From contig NZ_VFQF01000003.1 of NCBI RefSeq assembly GCF_006717145.1, positions 868,001 through 932,000 on the forward strand: a stretch of 64,000 bases of DNA. The letters run 5' to 3'. The notes under the pieces are model-generated. The model searched no databases. It was given only the letters and a program-made list of their open reading frames with translations, and had not been told where the DNA came from. Numbering within the stretch: the stretch's first letter is position 1; each line of letters opens with the position of its first letter. Both the position numbers and the translations under genes were made by a program. Shown piece after piece: positions 1 to 7,984 of this stretch. This DNA comes from Humibacillus xanthopallidus. GTDB taxonomy: Bacteria > Actinomycetota > Actinomycetes > Actinomycetales > Dermatophilaceae.

Positions 1-351
1 CTCGGTCGCGCCATCGAGGAGGCGCGGCTGCGTGGTCGACGCCTCGTCGTCGTCAACGCGAGCCGCGGCGACGCCCTCGTCGACCGGAGGCACGCCTCGG
101 CCGGGGAATGGGAGTCGGTGCAGCAGCAGCTCAGCGACTCGGGTGTCGAGTTCGAGGTGACGCAGCAGATCGAGGCACGCGACCCCGGTGACCAGGTGCT
201 CGACGTCGCACAGCAGACGAACGCCGAGCTCATCGTCATCGGGCTGCGCCGCCGCACGCCCGTCGGCAAGCTCATCATGGGCAGCCAGGCGCAGACCATC
301 CTGCTCGAGGCCGACTGCCCCGTGCTCGCCGTCAAGGCCGCCACGTCCTGA
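1..351 (+). CDS. Universal stress protein, C-terminal part (gene starts before the window)
   Basis: An open frame runs from the first base to a TGA at 349-351, giving 116 residues with no start needed inside the window. The end contains the UspA-type nucleotide-binding signature: 'ELIVIGLRRR' followed by 'GKLIMGSQAQTILLEADCPVLAV', read here in two pieces, which matches the G-2x-G-9x-G-(S/T) pattern of ATP-binding Usp proteins, with Q in the small-residue position. Family members are small cytosolic proteins induced in stress or dormancy. A strong hairpin follows directly after the stop. The N-terminal half is outside the window, so a tandem-Usp architecture cannot be excluded. Confidence 0.88.
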   Translation, partial: LGRAIEEARLRGRRLVVVNASRGDALVDRRHASAGEWESVQQQLSDSGVEFEVTQQIEARDPGDQVLDVAQQTNAELIVIGLRRRTPVGKLIMGSQAQTILLEADCPVLAVKAATS

Positions 352-371
352 CCCGTCCGCCGACCCAGCCC

Positions 372-417
372 GTATGCCGTGGGGCCCGTTCCAGCAGGAG
401 CGGGCCCCACGGCATAC
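372..417. terminator. Bidirectional hairpin between convergent genes
   Basis: A perfect 17-bp inverted repeat (372-388 with 401-417) encloses a 12-base loop. It lies just after the stress-protein stop and faces the convergent FMN-binding gene. Its arms carry the octamer GTATGCCG, which is frequent in the core parts of this window. There is no clear T-tract, as is usual in high-GC actinobacteria. Confidence 0.7.
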
Positions 418-470
418 CGCAGTCGCGTGACCGTCGAGAACCAAGCGCTCGACGGGGAGGGCGTCGAGAA

Positions 471-503
471 CTGGGCACTCGACATGGAGGCTCGAGTGCC
501 CAG
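471..503. terminator. Second hairpin before the end of the FMN-binding gene
   Basis: A perfect 12-bp inverted repeat (471-482 with 492-503) with a 9-base loop lies about 50 bases beyond the stop of the minus-strand FMN-binding gene. It probably terminates that transcript, with the hairpin at 372-417 terminating the opposite one. Confidence 0.6.
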
Positions 504-551
504 CTCCGACGAGCGGCACCGGGCGCGGGAGGGACGCCTGGTGCCGCTGGC

Positions 552-1112
552 TCAGCCGAGGTGGGCGGCGTCGATGGCGGACTGGAGGCTCTGGATGTAG
601 CCCTCGCTCGTGTAGGTCGCACCGCTGACGACGTCGATCTGCGCCGACTGCTTGGAGAGCGCCTCCTGACGGAGGATCGGGGCGGCATACGCGCTGATCG
701 AGACGGAGTGCTGCGAGCTGTCGGTGAGCTGCACGGCGCGCACATTGGTGATCTTCGTGCCGGTGTAGCTGACCTTGACCTGGACCGTGCCGAAGGGCGT
801 GGAGGCAGCGCCGCCGAGGACCGTGCCCGAGGCGGGTGCCGGGGCAGGGGCAGGCGCGGCCTTGTGCGTCGGGTTCGGGGTCGCCGTGCGCCCACCGGAG
901 GAGGTGCGTGAGCTCTTGGGCGGGGGTGCGGCGCTCGCCTTGGCGCTGGGTGACGCCTTGGCCGACGGCGTGCCCGAGGTCGTGGGCGGAGCCGCCGCCA
1001 CGAGGTGGACCCCGCTGAGGGCGGGCTTCGCGGGCGTCAGGCCGGCTGCCCAGGAGGCGCCGAGCGCGACGGCGCTCGTGACGCCGACGATGACAGAAGT
1101 CGTCTTCCTCAC
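552..1112 (-). CDS. Exported FMN-binding domain protein
   Basis: 186 residues if started at the GTG at 1112, which overlaps the stop of the upstream flavocytochrome gene by four bases (GTGA). This start puts a signal peptide or membrane anchor at residues 1-25 ('VRKTTSVIVGVTSAVALGAS'). A proline/serine/alanine-rich linker follows at roughly residues 30-90, then an FMN-binding domain at roughly 95-186. The C-terminal SGATYTS motif matches the S/T-G-A-T/S-x-T signature of NqrC/RnfG-type domains, where ApbE links FMN covalently to the second Thr. The overlap with the ferric-reductase-like gene suggests one operon in which a cytoplasm-facing flavoprotein passes electrons across the membrane to this exported FMN carrier. 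No apbE gene is visible nearby. The role is inferred, the domain call is firm. Confidence 0.82.
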   Translation of the reverse strand: MRKTTSVIVGVTSAVALGASWAAGLTPAKPALSGVHLVAAAPPTTSGTPSAKASPSAKASAAPPPKSSRTSSGGRTATPNPTHKAAPAPAPAPASGTVLGGAASTPFGTVQVKVSYTGTKITNVRAVQLTDSSQHSVSISAYAAPILRQEALSKQSAQIDVVSGATYTSEGYIQSLQSAIDAAHLG

Positions 1113-2629
1113 CAGCTGAACCTCTCGTCGTGGATGTGCTTCTCGGGCACGCCCGCCTGGTGAAGTCCCTTGCGCACCAGATCCATCCACGGACCGGGGC
1201 CGCAGAGGTAGACCTCGTGGCGGGCGACGTCGGGCACGAGGGCGCGCAGTCGCTCGGCGTCGGAGCGGACCATCTCGCGGCGGCCCTTGCCCTTGCCCTC
1301 GCCGGTGCCGTCACCGGCGGGCGGCAGCCACGACCCGTTGGCGGGCGGGCCGAGGAGGGGCACGAGGTCGTGACCACCGGTGTGGGCGAGACGCGCGATC
1401 TCGTCGACGAGGGGCATCTGCGAGGCGTCGTTGGCGCGGTAGAGCACGGTGACGTCGCCGGCCGCGGCATGACGCTCGACGACGAGCTCCTCGAGGATGG
1501 CGCGCACGGGGGTGACGCCGATGCCGGCGGCGATGAGCAGAACTCGGCGTCGGGTGCGTGACTCGGTCGTGAAGGCGCCGTAGGGCCCTTCGACGAGGAC
1601 GCGGGTGCCGCGGCGGAGGTGGGCGAGGGCGGCCGAGTGGTCACCGAGGCCGCGCACCGTGATGCGCAGGGTGTGACCGTCGGGCCGGCGCGACACCGAC
1701 CAGGGGTGCGCGGCGAGGAAGAGGCCGGGGGTGACGAAGCGCCAGTTGAGGAACTGGCCCGCCTTGACCGGCAGGTGCGACAGGGCGCGGCCCTGCACGG
1801 TGACCGACCAGACGTCGTCACTCTCGTGGACGACCTTGGCGACGCGCAGGTCGTGGCGCAGGCTGCGCAGGACCGGCAGCAGGAGGCGCCACCACAGCAC
1901 GCTCGCAGCGACGACGATGAAGAGGGCCCACCAGTAGGCGGTCGCCCACGACGAGGCGGTGAAGTCCGAGCCGATCGACAGCTCGTGGGGCACGGCGAGG
2001 ATCACGGCGGCATACGCGGTGAGGTGGACGGCGTGCCACCACTCGTAGGAGAGGCGCCTGCGGGCGATGCTCACCGACGTCACGGCGATGACGACGAGCA
2101 GCACGGTGGCGACGGTCGCCATGAGCAGGTCGTCGCCACCGGTGACGAGGGTGAGGAACTGGCTGACCGCGCCGCCGAAGCCACCGGAGCCGTCGCGCAC
2201 GGCATACCCGAGCACGATGGCTCCGATGTGCACGATGACGAGCGGCACGGTGATGCGGCCGAGCACGCGGTGCGCCTTGAGCGCGCGGTCCATGCCGTAG
2301 GCACGGTCGACCCACGGCACGCGGGCGGCGAGGAGGAGCTGGAGGAGGAGCAGGTTCATCGCGACGAGGCCGACGATGCGGCCGACGCCGACGAGGCGGT
2401 CACCGGCGCTGCCGTCAAGGAGCGCGTGGCTGCCGCCGCCGAGGAAGAACTGCACGACGACGAGCACGAGCGTCAGCAGCGCGGTGGCCTCGAGCAGGTC
2501 GGCGACCCTGGCGCGCCAGCGGCGGTGCTCCCGGCCGCGGCGGAGCGCAACTCGGACACGGTCGGCGGGCTGTGAGCGCGCGACCCGAGGGGATGACATG
2601 GTGTTGGACACGACACTGATCGTCGTCAT
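1109..2629 (-). CDS. Ferric reductase-like transmembrane flavoprotein (ferredoxin/NAD(P)H reductase fusion)
   Basis: 506 residues. The N-terminal half has about six hydrophobic segments with paired histidines ('KAHRVLGRITVPLVIVHIG', 'YEWWHAVHLTAYAAVI'), as in ferric reductase/NOX heme-b domains. An FAD-binding FR-type domain follows ('HPWSVSR', the R-x-Y/W-S-type FAD motif), then a nucleotide-binding domain with 'LLIAAGIGVTPVRAILEEL' and a terminal 'CGPGPW ... ERFSW'. It should move electrons from cytosolic NAD(P)H via FAD and heme across the membrane. It overlaps the downstream FMN-binding gene by four bases. The start is uncertain: ATG at 2629 has no good ribosome site, and ATG at 2596 is possible. 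Only about 35 bases separate it from the divergent response regulator, so both promoters must lie there or inside the coding ends. Confidence 0.85.
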   Translation of the reverse strand: MTTISVVSNTMSSPRVARSQPADRVRVALRRGREHRRWRARVADLLEATALLTLVLVVVQFFLGGGSHALLDGSAGDRLVGVGRIVGLVAMNLLLLQLLLAARVPWVDRAYGMDRALKAHRVLGRITVPLVIVHIGAIVLGYAVRDGSGGFGGAVSQFLTLVTGGDDLLMATVATVLLVVIAVTSVSIARRRLSYEWWHAVHLTAYAAVILAVPHELSIGSDFTASSWATAYWWALFIVVAASVLWWRLLLPVLRSLRHDLRVAKVVHESDDVWSVTVQGRALSHLPVKAGQFLNWRFVTPGLFLAAHPWSVSRRPDGHTLRITVRGLGDHSAALAHLRRGTRVLVEGPYGAFTTESRTRRRVLLIAAGIGVTPVRAILEELVVERHAAAGDVTVLYRANDASQMPLVDEIARLAHTGGHDLVPLLGPPANGSWLPPAGDGTGEGKGKGRREMVRSDAERLRALVPDVARHEVYLCGPGPWMDLVRKGLHQAGVPEKHIHDERFSW

Positions 2630-2664
2630 CGGATCTCAGAGACTTGTGAGAGCGAGAAGGCACC

Positions 2665-3360
2665 GTGAAAGCCATGGACCCGCTGGACCCCCTCGCGTCG
2701 CCCGCGCGCCGCCTGCTCCTCGTCGAGGACGACGCCGACCTCTCGTCGATGCTCACCGAGCTGCTCACCGAGGAGGGGTATGCCGTGACGACCGTTCGTG
2801 ACGGACAGGCGGGCCTGCACCGTGGGCTCGTCGAGCAGTGGGACGTCCTCGTCGTCGACCGCGGGCTGCCGGTCATCGAGGGGGTCGACCTCGTGAGCCG
2901 ACTGCGCTCGAAGGGGATGGCCGCCCCGGTGCTGCTGCTCACGGCACGGGGCACCGTCGCCGACCGGGTGGAGGGCCTCGACGCCGGTGCGCAGGACTAC
3001 CTCGTCAAGCCCTTCGACGTCGACGAGCTGCTCGCCCGCCTGCGGGCGCTGCTGCGGCCGCTCGGCGCCGGTGCGACCGAGCTCGCGGTGACCGGTGGCC
3101 GGCGGCTCGTCGTGGGGGAGCAGCGGGTGGTGGGCGGCGACGAGGAGGTGCTGCTCTCGCGTCAGGAGGCGCTGCTGCTCGAGACGCTGGCGCGCCGGCC
3201 GTCACGGGTCTTCACCCGGAACGAGCTGCTCGACACCGTCTTCGGCCGGGCCGACACCCTCGGAGCCGTCGACACCTATGTGCACTACCTGCGTCGCAAG
3301 CTCGGCCGCGGCGTCGTCGAGACCGTCCACGGTGTCGGCTACCGGCTGGGCCAGTCGTGA
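2665..3360 (+). CDS. OmpR-family two-component response regulator
   Basis: 231 residues with a GTG start and a GAGAAGG-type ribosome site 5 bases upstream. The N-terminal receiver domain has the acidic pair at E21/D22/D23, phospho-acceptor D65 ('VLVVDRGLP'), T93 and K115 ('YLVKPFD'). The C-terminal winged-helix DNA-binding domain (about 135-231) ends in 'DTYVHYLRRKLG ... VHGVGYRLG', typical of OmpR/PhoB proteins. Its last codons overlap the histidine kinase start (GTGA), so the two are translationally coupled. It is divergent from the flavocytochrome/FMN-protein operon, which is a likely but unproven target. Confidence 0.92.
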   Translation: MKAMDPLDPLASPARRLLLVEDDADLSSMLTELLTEEGYAVTTVRDGQAGLHRGLVEQWDVLVVDRGLPVIEGVDLVSRLRSKGMAAPVLLLTARGTVADRVEGLDAGAQDYLVKPFDVDELLARLRALLRPLGAGATELAVTGGRRLVVGEQRVVGGDEEVLLSRQEALLLETLARRPSRVFTRNELLDTVFGRADTLGAVDTYVHYLRRKLGRGVVETVHGVGYRLGQS

Positions 3361-4685
3361 CCGGGTCGCGCCGGGTGGGCGCGCACCGCGCGAGCTCGCG
3401 CGGAGCTAGCTCGCACGGAGCGGCCGCGCGCGGGGCCGGCGCGCGGGGCCGTGCCGGTGTCGACGACCCGGTGCGCACGGCCTCTCGCTCCATCGCTTTG
3501 CGCGTCGGCGCGACCACGGCGGTCGTCGTCCTGCTCGCCGTCATCGCCGCCGGTGTCGTCTATGACCGGCAGCAGCTCGCAAGCATCCGCGACCGGGTGA
3601 CGGTGGCGGCGACGGCGGCCGACGACGTCGTCGATGCACCACCTGGCACGTGGATCATCGAGCACGGCGCCACCGGCACCAAGGCCACCGCCGGCACCCC
3701 GCGCTCGATCCTGGCAGCGACGGCGGGGATGGCGGTGTCGGGCGAGGACGTCGTGCAGTCGACGACGGTCGAGGCCGACGGCACGAAATGGCCCGCTGCG
3801 ATCGCCCAGCGCGAGGACACGACCTTCATCGCCGTCTATGACATGCGGCTGCACGACTCCGAGGAGAGCCGCCTCTTCACGTCGATGGCCGTGGCCGGCA
3901 TCCTCGGCGTGCTGCTCGCCGCCGCAACGGGTCTCATCGCCGGGCGGCGTGCGGTGCGTCCCCTCGCCCATGCGCTCGACCTGCAGCGGCAGTTCGTCGC
4001 CGACGCGAGCCACGAGCTGCGAACTCCTTTGTCGGTCATCAGCATTCGAGCACAGATGCTGCGCCGTCACCTCAAGCCGGACGACGAGGTGACCCGTGCT
4101 CAGGTCGACCAGCTCGTCGCTGACACGAAGGTCATGGGCGACGTCGTCTCCGACCTGCTGCTGTCAGCGCAGCTGGAGCAGTCGGGCACGGCCACCGACG
4201 CCGTTGACCTCGTCGCGGTCGCAGAGGGCGTCGCGCGCTCCCTCGAGCCGTATGCCGCCGAGGCCGGGGTCGCGCTCACGTGGCCGGTCTCCGCCGAGCG
4301 GGCTCCCGTCGTCGTCGACGGCGTCGCGACGAGCCTGCGCCGGGCGGTGCTCGCGCTGGTCGACAACGCCATCTCGCACTCGCCCGAGGGTGGCACGGTG
4401 GAGGTCACGGTCCAGCAGGAGGATGACTGGGCGTGGGCCCGGGTGGCCGACCACGGCACCGGCGTCGACCCCGACGACATCGCCCGGCTGACGCAGCGCT
4501 TTGCTCGCGACCGGCGCGGAGATGGGTCGCGGCGGGTCGGCCTGGGGCTTGCGCTCGTCACCCAGATCGTGCGGTCGCACGGCGGCCGCCTCGACGTGTC
4601 GCACACGCCAGGCGGCGGGGCGACCTTCGCCCTCGTGCTGCCGCTGTCACCGCCCTTCGACGACGACGGCTACGAGGACGACTGA
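3357..4685 (+). CDS. Sensor histidine kinase, membrane-bound
   Basis: 442 residues when started at the GTG overlapping the regulator stop. The first 40 residues are odd: an Ala/Arg/Gly/Ser-rich stretch encoded by imperfect short GC-rich repeats. A membrane segment follows (about 47-68), then a short extracytoplasmic region, a second membrane segment (about 177-200), and a HisKA domain with H219 in 'DASHELRTPLS'. The HATPase_c domain has the N box 'LVDNAISHSPEGG', the G1 box 'VADHGTGVD' and the G2 box 'RVGLGLALVTQIVRSHGG'. It should autophosphorylate H219 and pass phosphate to D65 of the preceding regulator. The sensed signal cannot be told. The frame is open further upstream, but that part is antiparallel coding noise over the regulator gene. 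Confidence 0.9.
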   Translation: MTGSRRVGAHRASSRGASSHGAAARGAGARGRAGVDDPVRTASRSIALRVGATTAVVVLLAVIAAGVVYDRQQLASIRDRVTVAATAADDVVDAPPGTWIIEHGATGTKATAGTPRSILAATAGMAVSGEDVVQSTTVEADGTKWPAAIAQREDTTFIAVYDMRLHDSEESRLFTSMAVAGILGVLLAAATGLIAGRRAVRPLAHALDLQRQFVADASHELRTPLSVISIRAQMLRRHLKPDDEVTRAQVDQLVADTKVMGDVVSDLLLSAQLEQSGTATDAVDLVAVAEGVARSLEPYAAEAGVALTWPVSAERAPVVVDGVATSLRRAVLALVDNAISHSPEGGTVEVTVQQEDDWAWARVADHGTGVDPDDIARLTQRFARDRRGDGSRRVGLGLALVTQIVRSHGGRLDVSHTPGGGATFALVLPLSPPFDDDGYEDD

Positions 4686-4754
4686 TCGAGTGGATGGGCC
4701 GGATGGGCTGACACTTGTCCTCCGCTGACGGCCGGGCCCATCACTCGCGGCGTG

Positions 4755-4788
4755 CGGAAGGCCCGGGCTTAGTGGCCCGGGCCTTCCG
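4755..4788. terminator. Bidirectional terminator between kinase and PxKF genes
   Basis: A perfect 14-bp GC-rich inverted repeat (4755-4768 with 4775-4788), with a 6-base loop, lies between two convergent genes. A short pyrimidine-rich run follows on the plus strand. Confidence 0.8.
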
Positions 4789-4799
4789 TCTCGTATCGC

Positions 4800-6797
4800 C
4801 TACTTCAGCTTGAAGTTCGCCGAAATCGAGCTTCCGTCGTCGGTCTTCATGACGACCTTGTAGCAGCTGCCAGCCTTCTTGGGGGTCTGCCAGTTCTGGA
4901 TGAACTGACCGCCCGTGGTGTCGTAGCGAAGCACGGTCTGCCCGCTCGTGTACTGCTCGATGTCATCCTGGACCGCGCCGCTGAAGTCAGTGCATGGGAC
5001 TTCTCCCCACTTGAACGTGTCGACCACAGCGGTATCCGTGAGCTCGGTGGAGCCGGCGAAGACCTCGAACTTCAGGGGCACGGTGGAACCCGCCTTGACC
5101 ATGTTGAGCGCGCCGTTCATGTCGACGGGCTGGTAGAAGCCCTTCAGGGTCCAAGCGCTGACGGTGTAGTTGCGCGTGTCCGTTCCGGTGTTCCCAGCGT
5201 TGTCGTGCGCAGTGGCAGTCATGGTGTGGCCTCCGACTGCTGCGCTGTAGCCGCTCACCGCACAGTCCGCCGGTCCAGATAGCCCGTCAGTGGCGGAGCA
5301 GGTCGGAGGGGACGGCACGAACCCGAAGTAGTACGTCCCGCCGGCCGCCGGGCCACCCGTCCACAAGACCCCGGGGAGGGTCTTGTCGAGCTTGACGGTC
5401 AGTGAGGCCGCGTTGGTGCTCAGTCCGGCGTCGTTGGTGCAGGAGCCGTTGAACACCTGACCAGCCGTCTCGGTGGTCTGGGTCTGGTCCGAAGTACAGG
5501 TGACTGGTCCACTGATCGTGTCCGAGCCGCTGGTCGAGACGGTCACGTCGGAGGTGTACCAGCCGTTCTCGCCGGCGTCGCCGGCGGTGACGGCCAGGGC
5601 GGCGGAGGGACCGGTCTTGTCGAGCTTGACGGTCAGAGGGGCCGCGTTGGTGGTCAGTCCGGCGTCGTTGGTGCAGGAGCCGTTGAACACCTGACCAGCC
5701 GTCTCGGTGGTCTGGGTCTGGTCCGAAGTACAGGTGACTGGTCCACTGATCGTGTCCGAGCCGCTGGTCGAGACGGTCACGTCGGAGGTGTACCAGCCGT
5801 TCTCGCCGGCGTCGCCGGCGGTGACGGCCAGGGCGGCGGAGGGACCGGTCTTGTCGAGCTTGACGGTCAGAGGGGCCGCGTTGGTGGTCAGTCCGGCGTC
5901 GTTGGTGCAGGACCCGTTGAACTCCTGGCCTGTCGTCTCGCTGGTCTGGGTCTGGTCGGGCGTGCAGGTGACTGGTCCGCTGATGCTGTCTGTGCCGCTG
6001 GTCGAGACGGTGACGTCAGAGGTGTACCAGCCGTTCTCGCCGGCGTCGCCGGCGGTGACGGCCAAGGCGGCCGAAGGACCGGTCTTGTCCAACTTGATGG
6101 TGACGGACTTCGAGGTGGTGCCTCCCGCGCTCGTCGCCGCGCACGTGAGGGTCTGGCCAGTCGTCTCCGTGCTGATTGTGACGGCATCGCAGCCACTGCT
6201 CGACGTGATGGCGGACTCGTTGTCGACGACCAACCACGAGACGGTGACGTCTGACGTGTACCAGCCGTTGGCGCCAGCCGTACCTATCACGGTCGGGGTG
6301 ATGGACGGAGGCGTCGTGTCAGTCGGTGCCGGTGCCCCAACGCGCAAGGTGAATGAGGCGGGTGCGCTGTTGAAGAGACTGTTGGCTTTGCCGCCGCTGA
6401 CGCTGGCGACCGAGACGTTGTAGTCACCCGGAATAGTGCTCGTGGGGATGGCAAAGTTGACGTTCTGCACCACGCCGCAGTCGGTGAAGGAGAGCGTAGT
6501 GGTGCCCGCCATCACACCGCTGGGAACGGACAGGTTTACGGTCACGGGCGCGTTCCCGGCCGCATTGCACCCTTGTCTGTCGCCTGTCGGGTCGGTCACC
6601 CCGCCGGTCTGCCCCTCGAGGATCTGGAAGCCGACCGAGGAAGAAGTCCCTGCGACGACGTTCCTGATCTCCAATGCAGTGTCCGGTGTTGAGTCGATGG
6701 TGTTGGTGACCTGGTCTGCGAAAGCGGCGTGGCTGCCAAGTGCCAAAAGCACGGCGCTCGTGGCCAGGGTCCCCAAAGCCCTCAATGTTCTTCTCAT
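4800..6797 (-). CDS. Secreted PxKF-domain protein with tandem Ig-like repeats
   Basis: 665 residues from the ATG at 6797, chosen because it gives a clean signal peptide ('MRRTLRALGTLATSAVLLAL ... AFA'); an in-frame ATG lies 14 codons upstream. After the signal comes a beta-rich domain (about 30-150), then a diverged repeat ('GWYTSDVTVSWLV...'). Three copies of a 78-residue Ig-like repeat ('GENGWYTSDVTVSTSG' to 'NAAPLTVKLDKT') follow, and the C-terminal PxKF domain has 'STVPLKFEVFAG' and paired cysteines. Each repeat carries two cysteines that could form a disulphide. No sortase motif or membrane anchor is seen at the C-terminus, so it is probably released or held on the surface by another means. 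Function is unknown; adhesion or matrix binding is a guess from repeat architecture. Confidence 0.85.
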   Translation of the reverse strand: MRRTLRALGTLATSAVLLALGSHAAFADQVTNTIDSTPDTALEIRNVVAGTSSSVGFQILEGQTGGVTDPTGDRQGCNAAGNAPVTVNLSVPSGVMAGTTTLSFTDCGVVQNVNFAIPTSTIPGDYNVSVASVSGGKANSLFNSAPASFTLRVGAPAPTDTTPPSITPTVIGTAGANGWYTSDVTVSWLVVDNESAITSSSGCDAVTISTETTGQTLTCAATSAGGTTSKSVTIKLDKTGPSAALAVTAGDAGENGWYTSDVTVSTSGTDSISGPVTCTPDQTQTSETTGQEFNGSCTNDAGLTTNAAPLTVKLDKTGPSAALAVTAGDAGENGWYTSDVTVSTSGSDTISGPVTCTSDQTQTTETAGQVFNGSCTNDAGLTTNAAPLTVKLDKTGPSAALAVTAGDAGENGWYTSDVTVSTSGSDTISGPVTCTSDQTQTTETAGQVFNGSCTNDAGLSTNAASLTVKLDKTLPGVLWTGGPAAGGTYYFGFVPSPPTCSATDGLSGPADCAVSGYSAAVGGHTMTATAHDNAGNTGTDTRNYTVSAWTLKGFYQPVDMNGALNMVKAGSTVPLKFEVFAGSTELTDTAVVDTFKWGEVPCTDFSGAVQDDIEQYTSGQTVLRYDTTGGQFIQNWQTPKKAGSCYKVVMKTDDGSSISANFKLK
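5377..6078 (-). repeat. Three tandem 234-bp coding repeats
   Basis: Units begin at 5377, 5611 and 5845 with an exact 234-base period (78 codons). The first two units read as identical over about 190 bases (5419-5610 versus 5653-5844), including synonymous sites. The third differs at a modest number of positions. This points to recent duplication or ongoing gene conversion. Confidence 0.9.
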
Positions 6798-6839
6798 GTG
6801 ATGTTGCTCCACTGCGTGAGTTGTAGTCCTCCGGGGCAT

Positions 6840-7141
6840 CGCCCCAAGGGCGTCGTCAGCCGAGCCCCCGGACGACTACTCGGACAGTAGCCACCGCAGA
6901 ATCTGTCTGTCGGGCGTTTGGCGAAGTCGCCAGGTGAGTGTGGACACACCAAACCTCGTGCGCGCAAAGAACTCTGCTGCGATCCTCCAGATCTGGCAAT
7001 GTCTGATGAGAAGAAGTGGCTACGGGGGATCAAACCTTGAGGTGCTTTCCCAGGCCTCGCTTGGCTCGACCCTTCGAGCCCCCATCCGGCCCCAAGATCT
7101 CGGTGTAAGCGACTACCTGATCCCTTGCCGCAAGCAGCTTC
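6840..7141. other. Intergenic stretch with a possible gene remnant
   Basis: No complete gene is seen here. On the minus strand, roughly 7030-7135 reads 'LLAARDQVVAYTEILGPDGG' and continues 'SKGRAKRGLGKHLKV' to a stop. It resembles the end of a real protein but has no start of its own. The remainder carries the upstream region of the PxKF gene. Confidence 0.35.
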
Positions 7142-7984
7142 TCAGGAGGTCGCGAGGCGCAGCACGTGGTCGCCGACGAGGCGCATCCCGCGGAGCACGG
7201 ACCACACGGTGAGGTGCTCGAGGGAGGTGCCGACGGCCGGCTCCCAGTTGGCGATCGCGGCCCAGCTGACCGTGCGGCCGCTAACGGTGAGGGTGCCGAC
7301 ATCGGCGCGGACTCCGGCATCGGTGCCGGTCTTGTTCCACAGCGCCGGCTCGAGATCGAGCGAGTCGTGGTGGGCGATGGGGTCGATGCCGGCCTGGTCG
7401 ACGAGCGGCAGCCCGACCATTGACTGGTCGACGTTCGCGGAGAGCCACTGACGCACCCGCCGGTCTGAGTCGGGACCCGTGGCGGTGCCCGTCGCGATGC
7501 GGTGGGCGAGGGCGCTCAGCTCGCCGGCGCTGCCCGTGCTGAGGGTCGCCGGGTGCTCGGCCGTGCGGTCGTCGCGCACCCGGTCGTGCAGGGCCGTCGC
7601 CCTCAGCCCGAGCGCGGTGGCGCGGGCGGCCACCTCGGCGAGGCCCACCCGGCGCAGCAGCACGTTGGTCGCGAGGTTGTCGGAGAGCGCACCGACGAGG
7701 GCGGCGACGTCGACGAGCGGCAGGGTCTCGATCGACAGTGTGTGCCAGAGGCCCGAGTCACCCACCCACTCGTCGAGCGAGCGGGTGAGCGGCTCGTCCG
7801 GTGACAGCTCCCCGGCGGAGATGGCACGAGCCGTCTCGAGCAGCAGCAGGACCTTGCCGACGGAGGCCGTGCGGAGGGAGGCGTCGGGCGAGACCCAGGC
7901 CAGCGGCATACCGGAGTGGTCGCGGATGCACAGCGACCACGTGACGCCACCGGCGTCAGGGAGCTCGATGTCGTTGTCAGGCAA
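7142..7984 (-). CDS. Class A beta-lactamase-fold serine hydrolase
   Basis: 280 residues. All three active-site elements of the penicilloyl serine transferase fold are visible: 'TASVGKVLLLL' (S-x-x-K with the nucleophilic Ser), 'ALSDNLATNVLL' (the SDN loop) and 'WNKTGTDAGVRADVG' (the KTG triad). An E-x-x-x-N omega-loop motif is not obvious, so it may be a related peptidase and not a true beta-lactamase. No signal peptide is seen, which suggests a cytoplasmic enzyme or a misplaced start. The only start near the hydrolase end is TTG at 7984, overlapping the preceding gene by 8 bases. It is co-transcribed with the alpha/beta hydrolase upstream. Confidence 0.78.
   Translation of the reverse strand: MPDNDIELPDAGGVTWSLCIRDHSGMPLAWVSPDASLRTASVGKVLLLLETARAISAGELSPDEPLTRSLDEWVGDSGLWHTLSIETLPLVDVAALVGALSDNLATNVLLRRVGLAEVAARATALGLRATALHDRVRDDRTAEHPATLSTGSAGELSALAHRIATGTATGPDSDRRVRQWLSANVDQSMVGLPLVDQAGIDPIAHHDSLDLEPALWNKTGTDAGVRADVGTLTVSGRTVSWAAIANWEPAVGTSLEHLTVWSVLRGMRLVGDHVLRLATS

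Noticed and set aside
2838-3356. N-terminal extension of the histidine kinase
   Set aside because: The frame is open but overlaps the response regulator in another frame and reads as Arg/Pro/Ala noise; GTGA coupling at 3357 is the normal arrangement.
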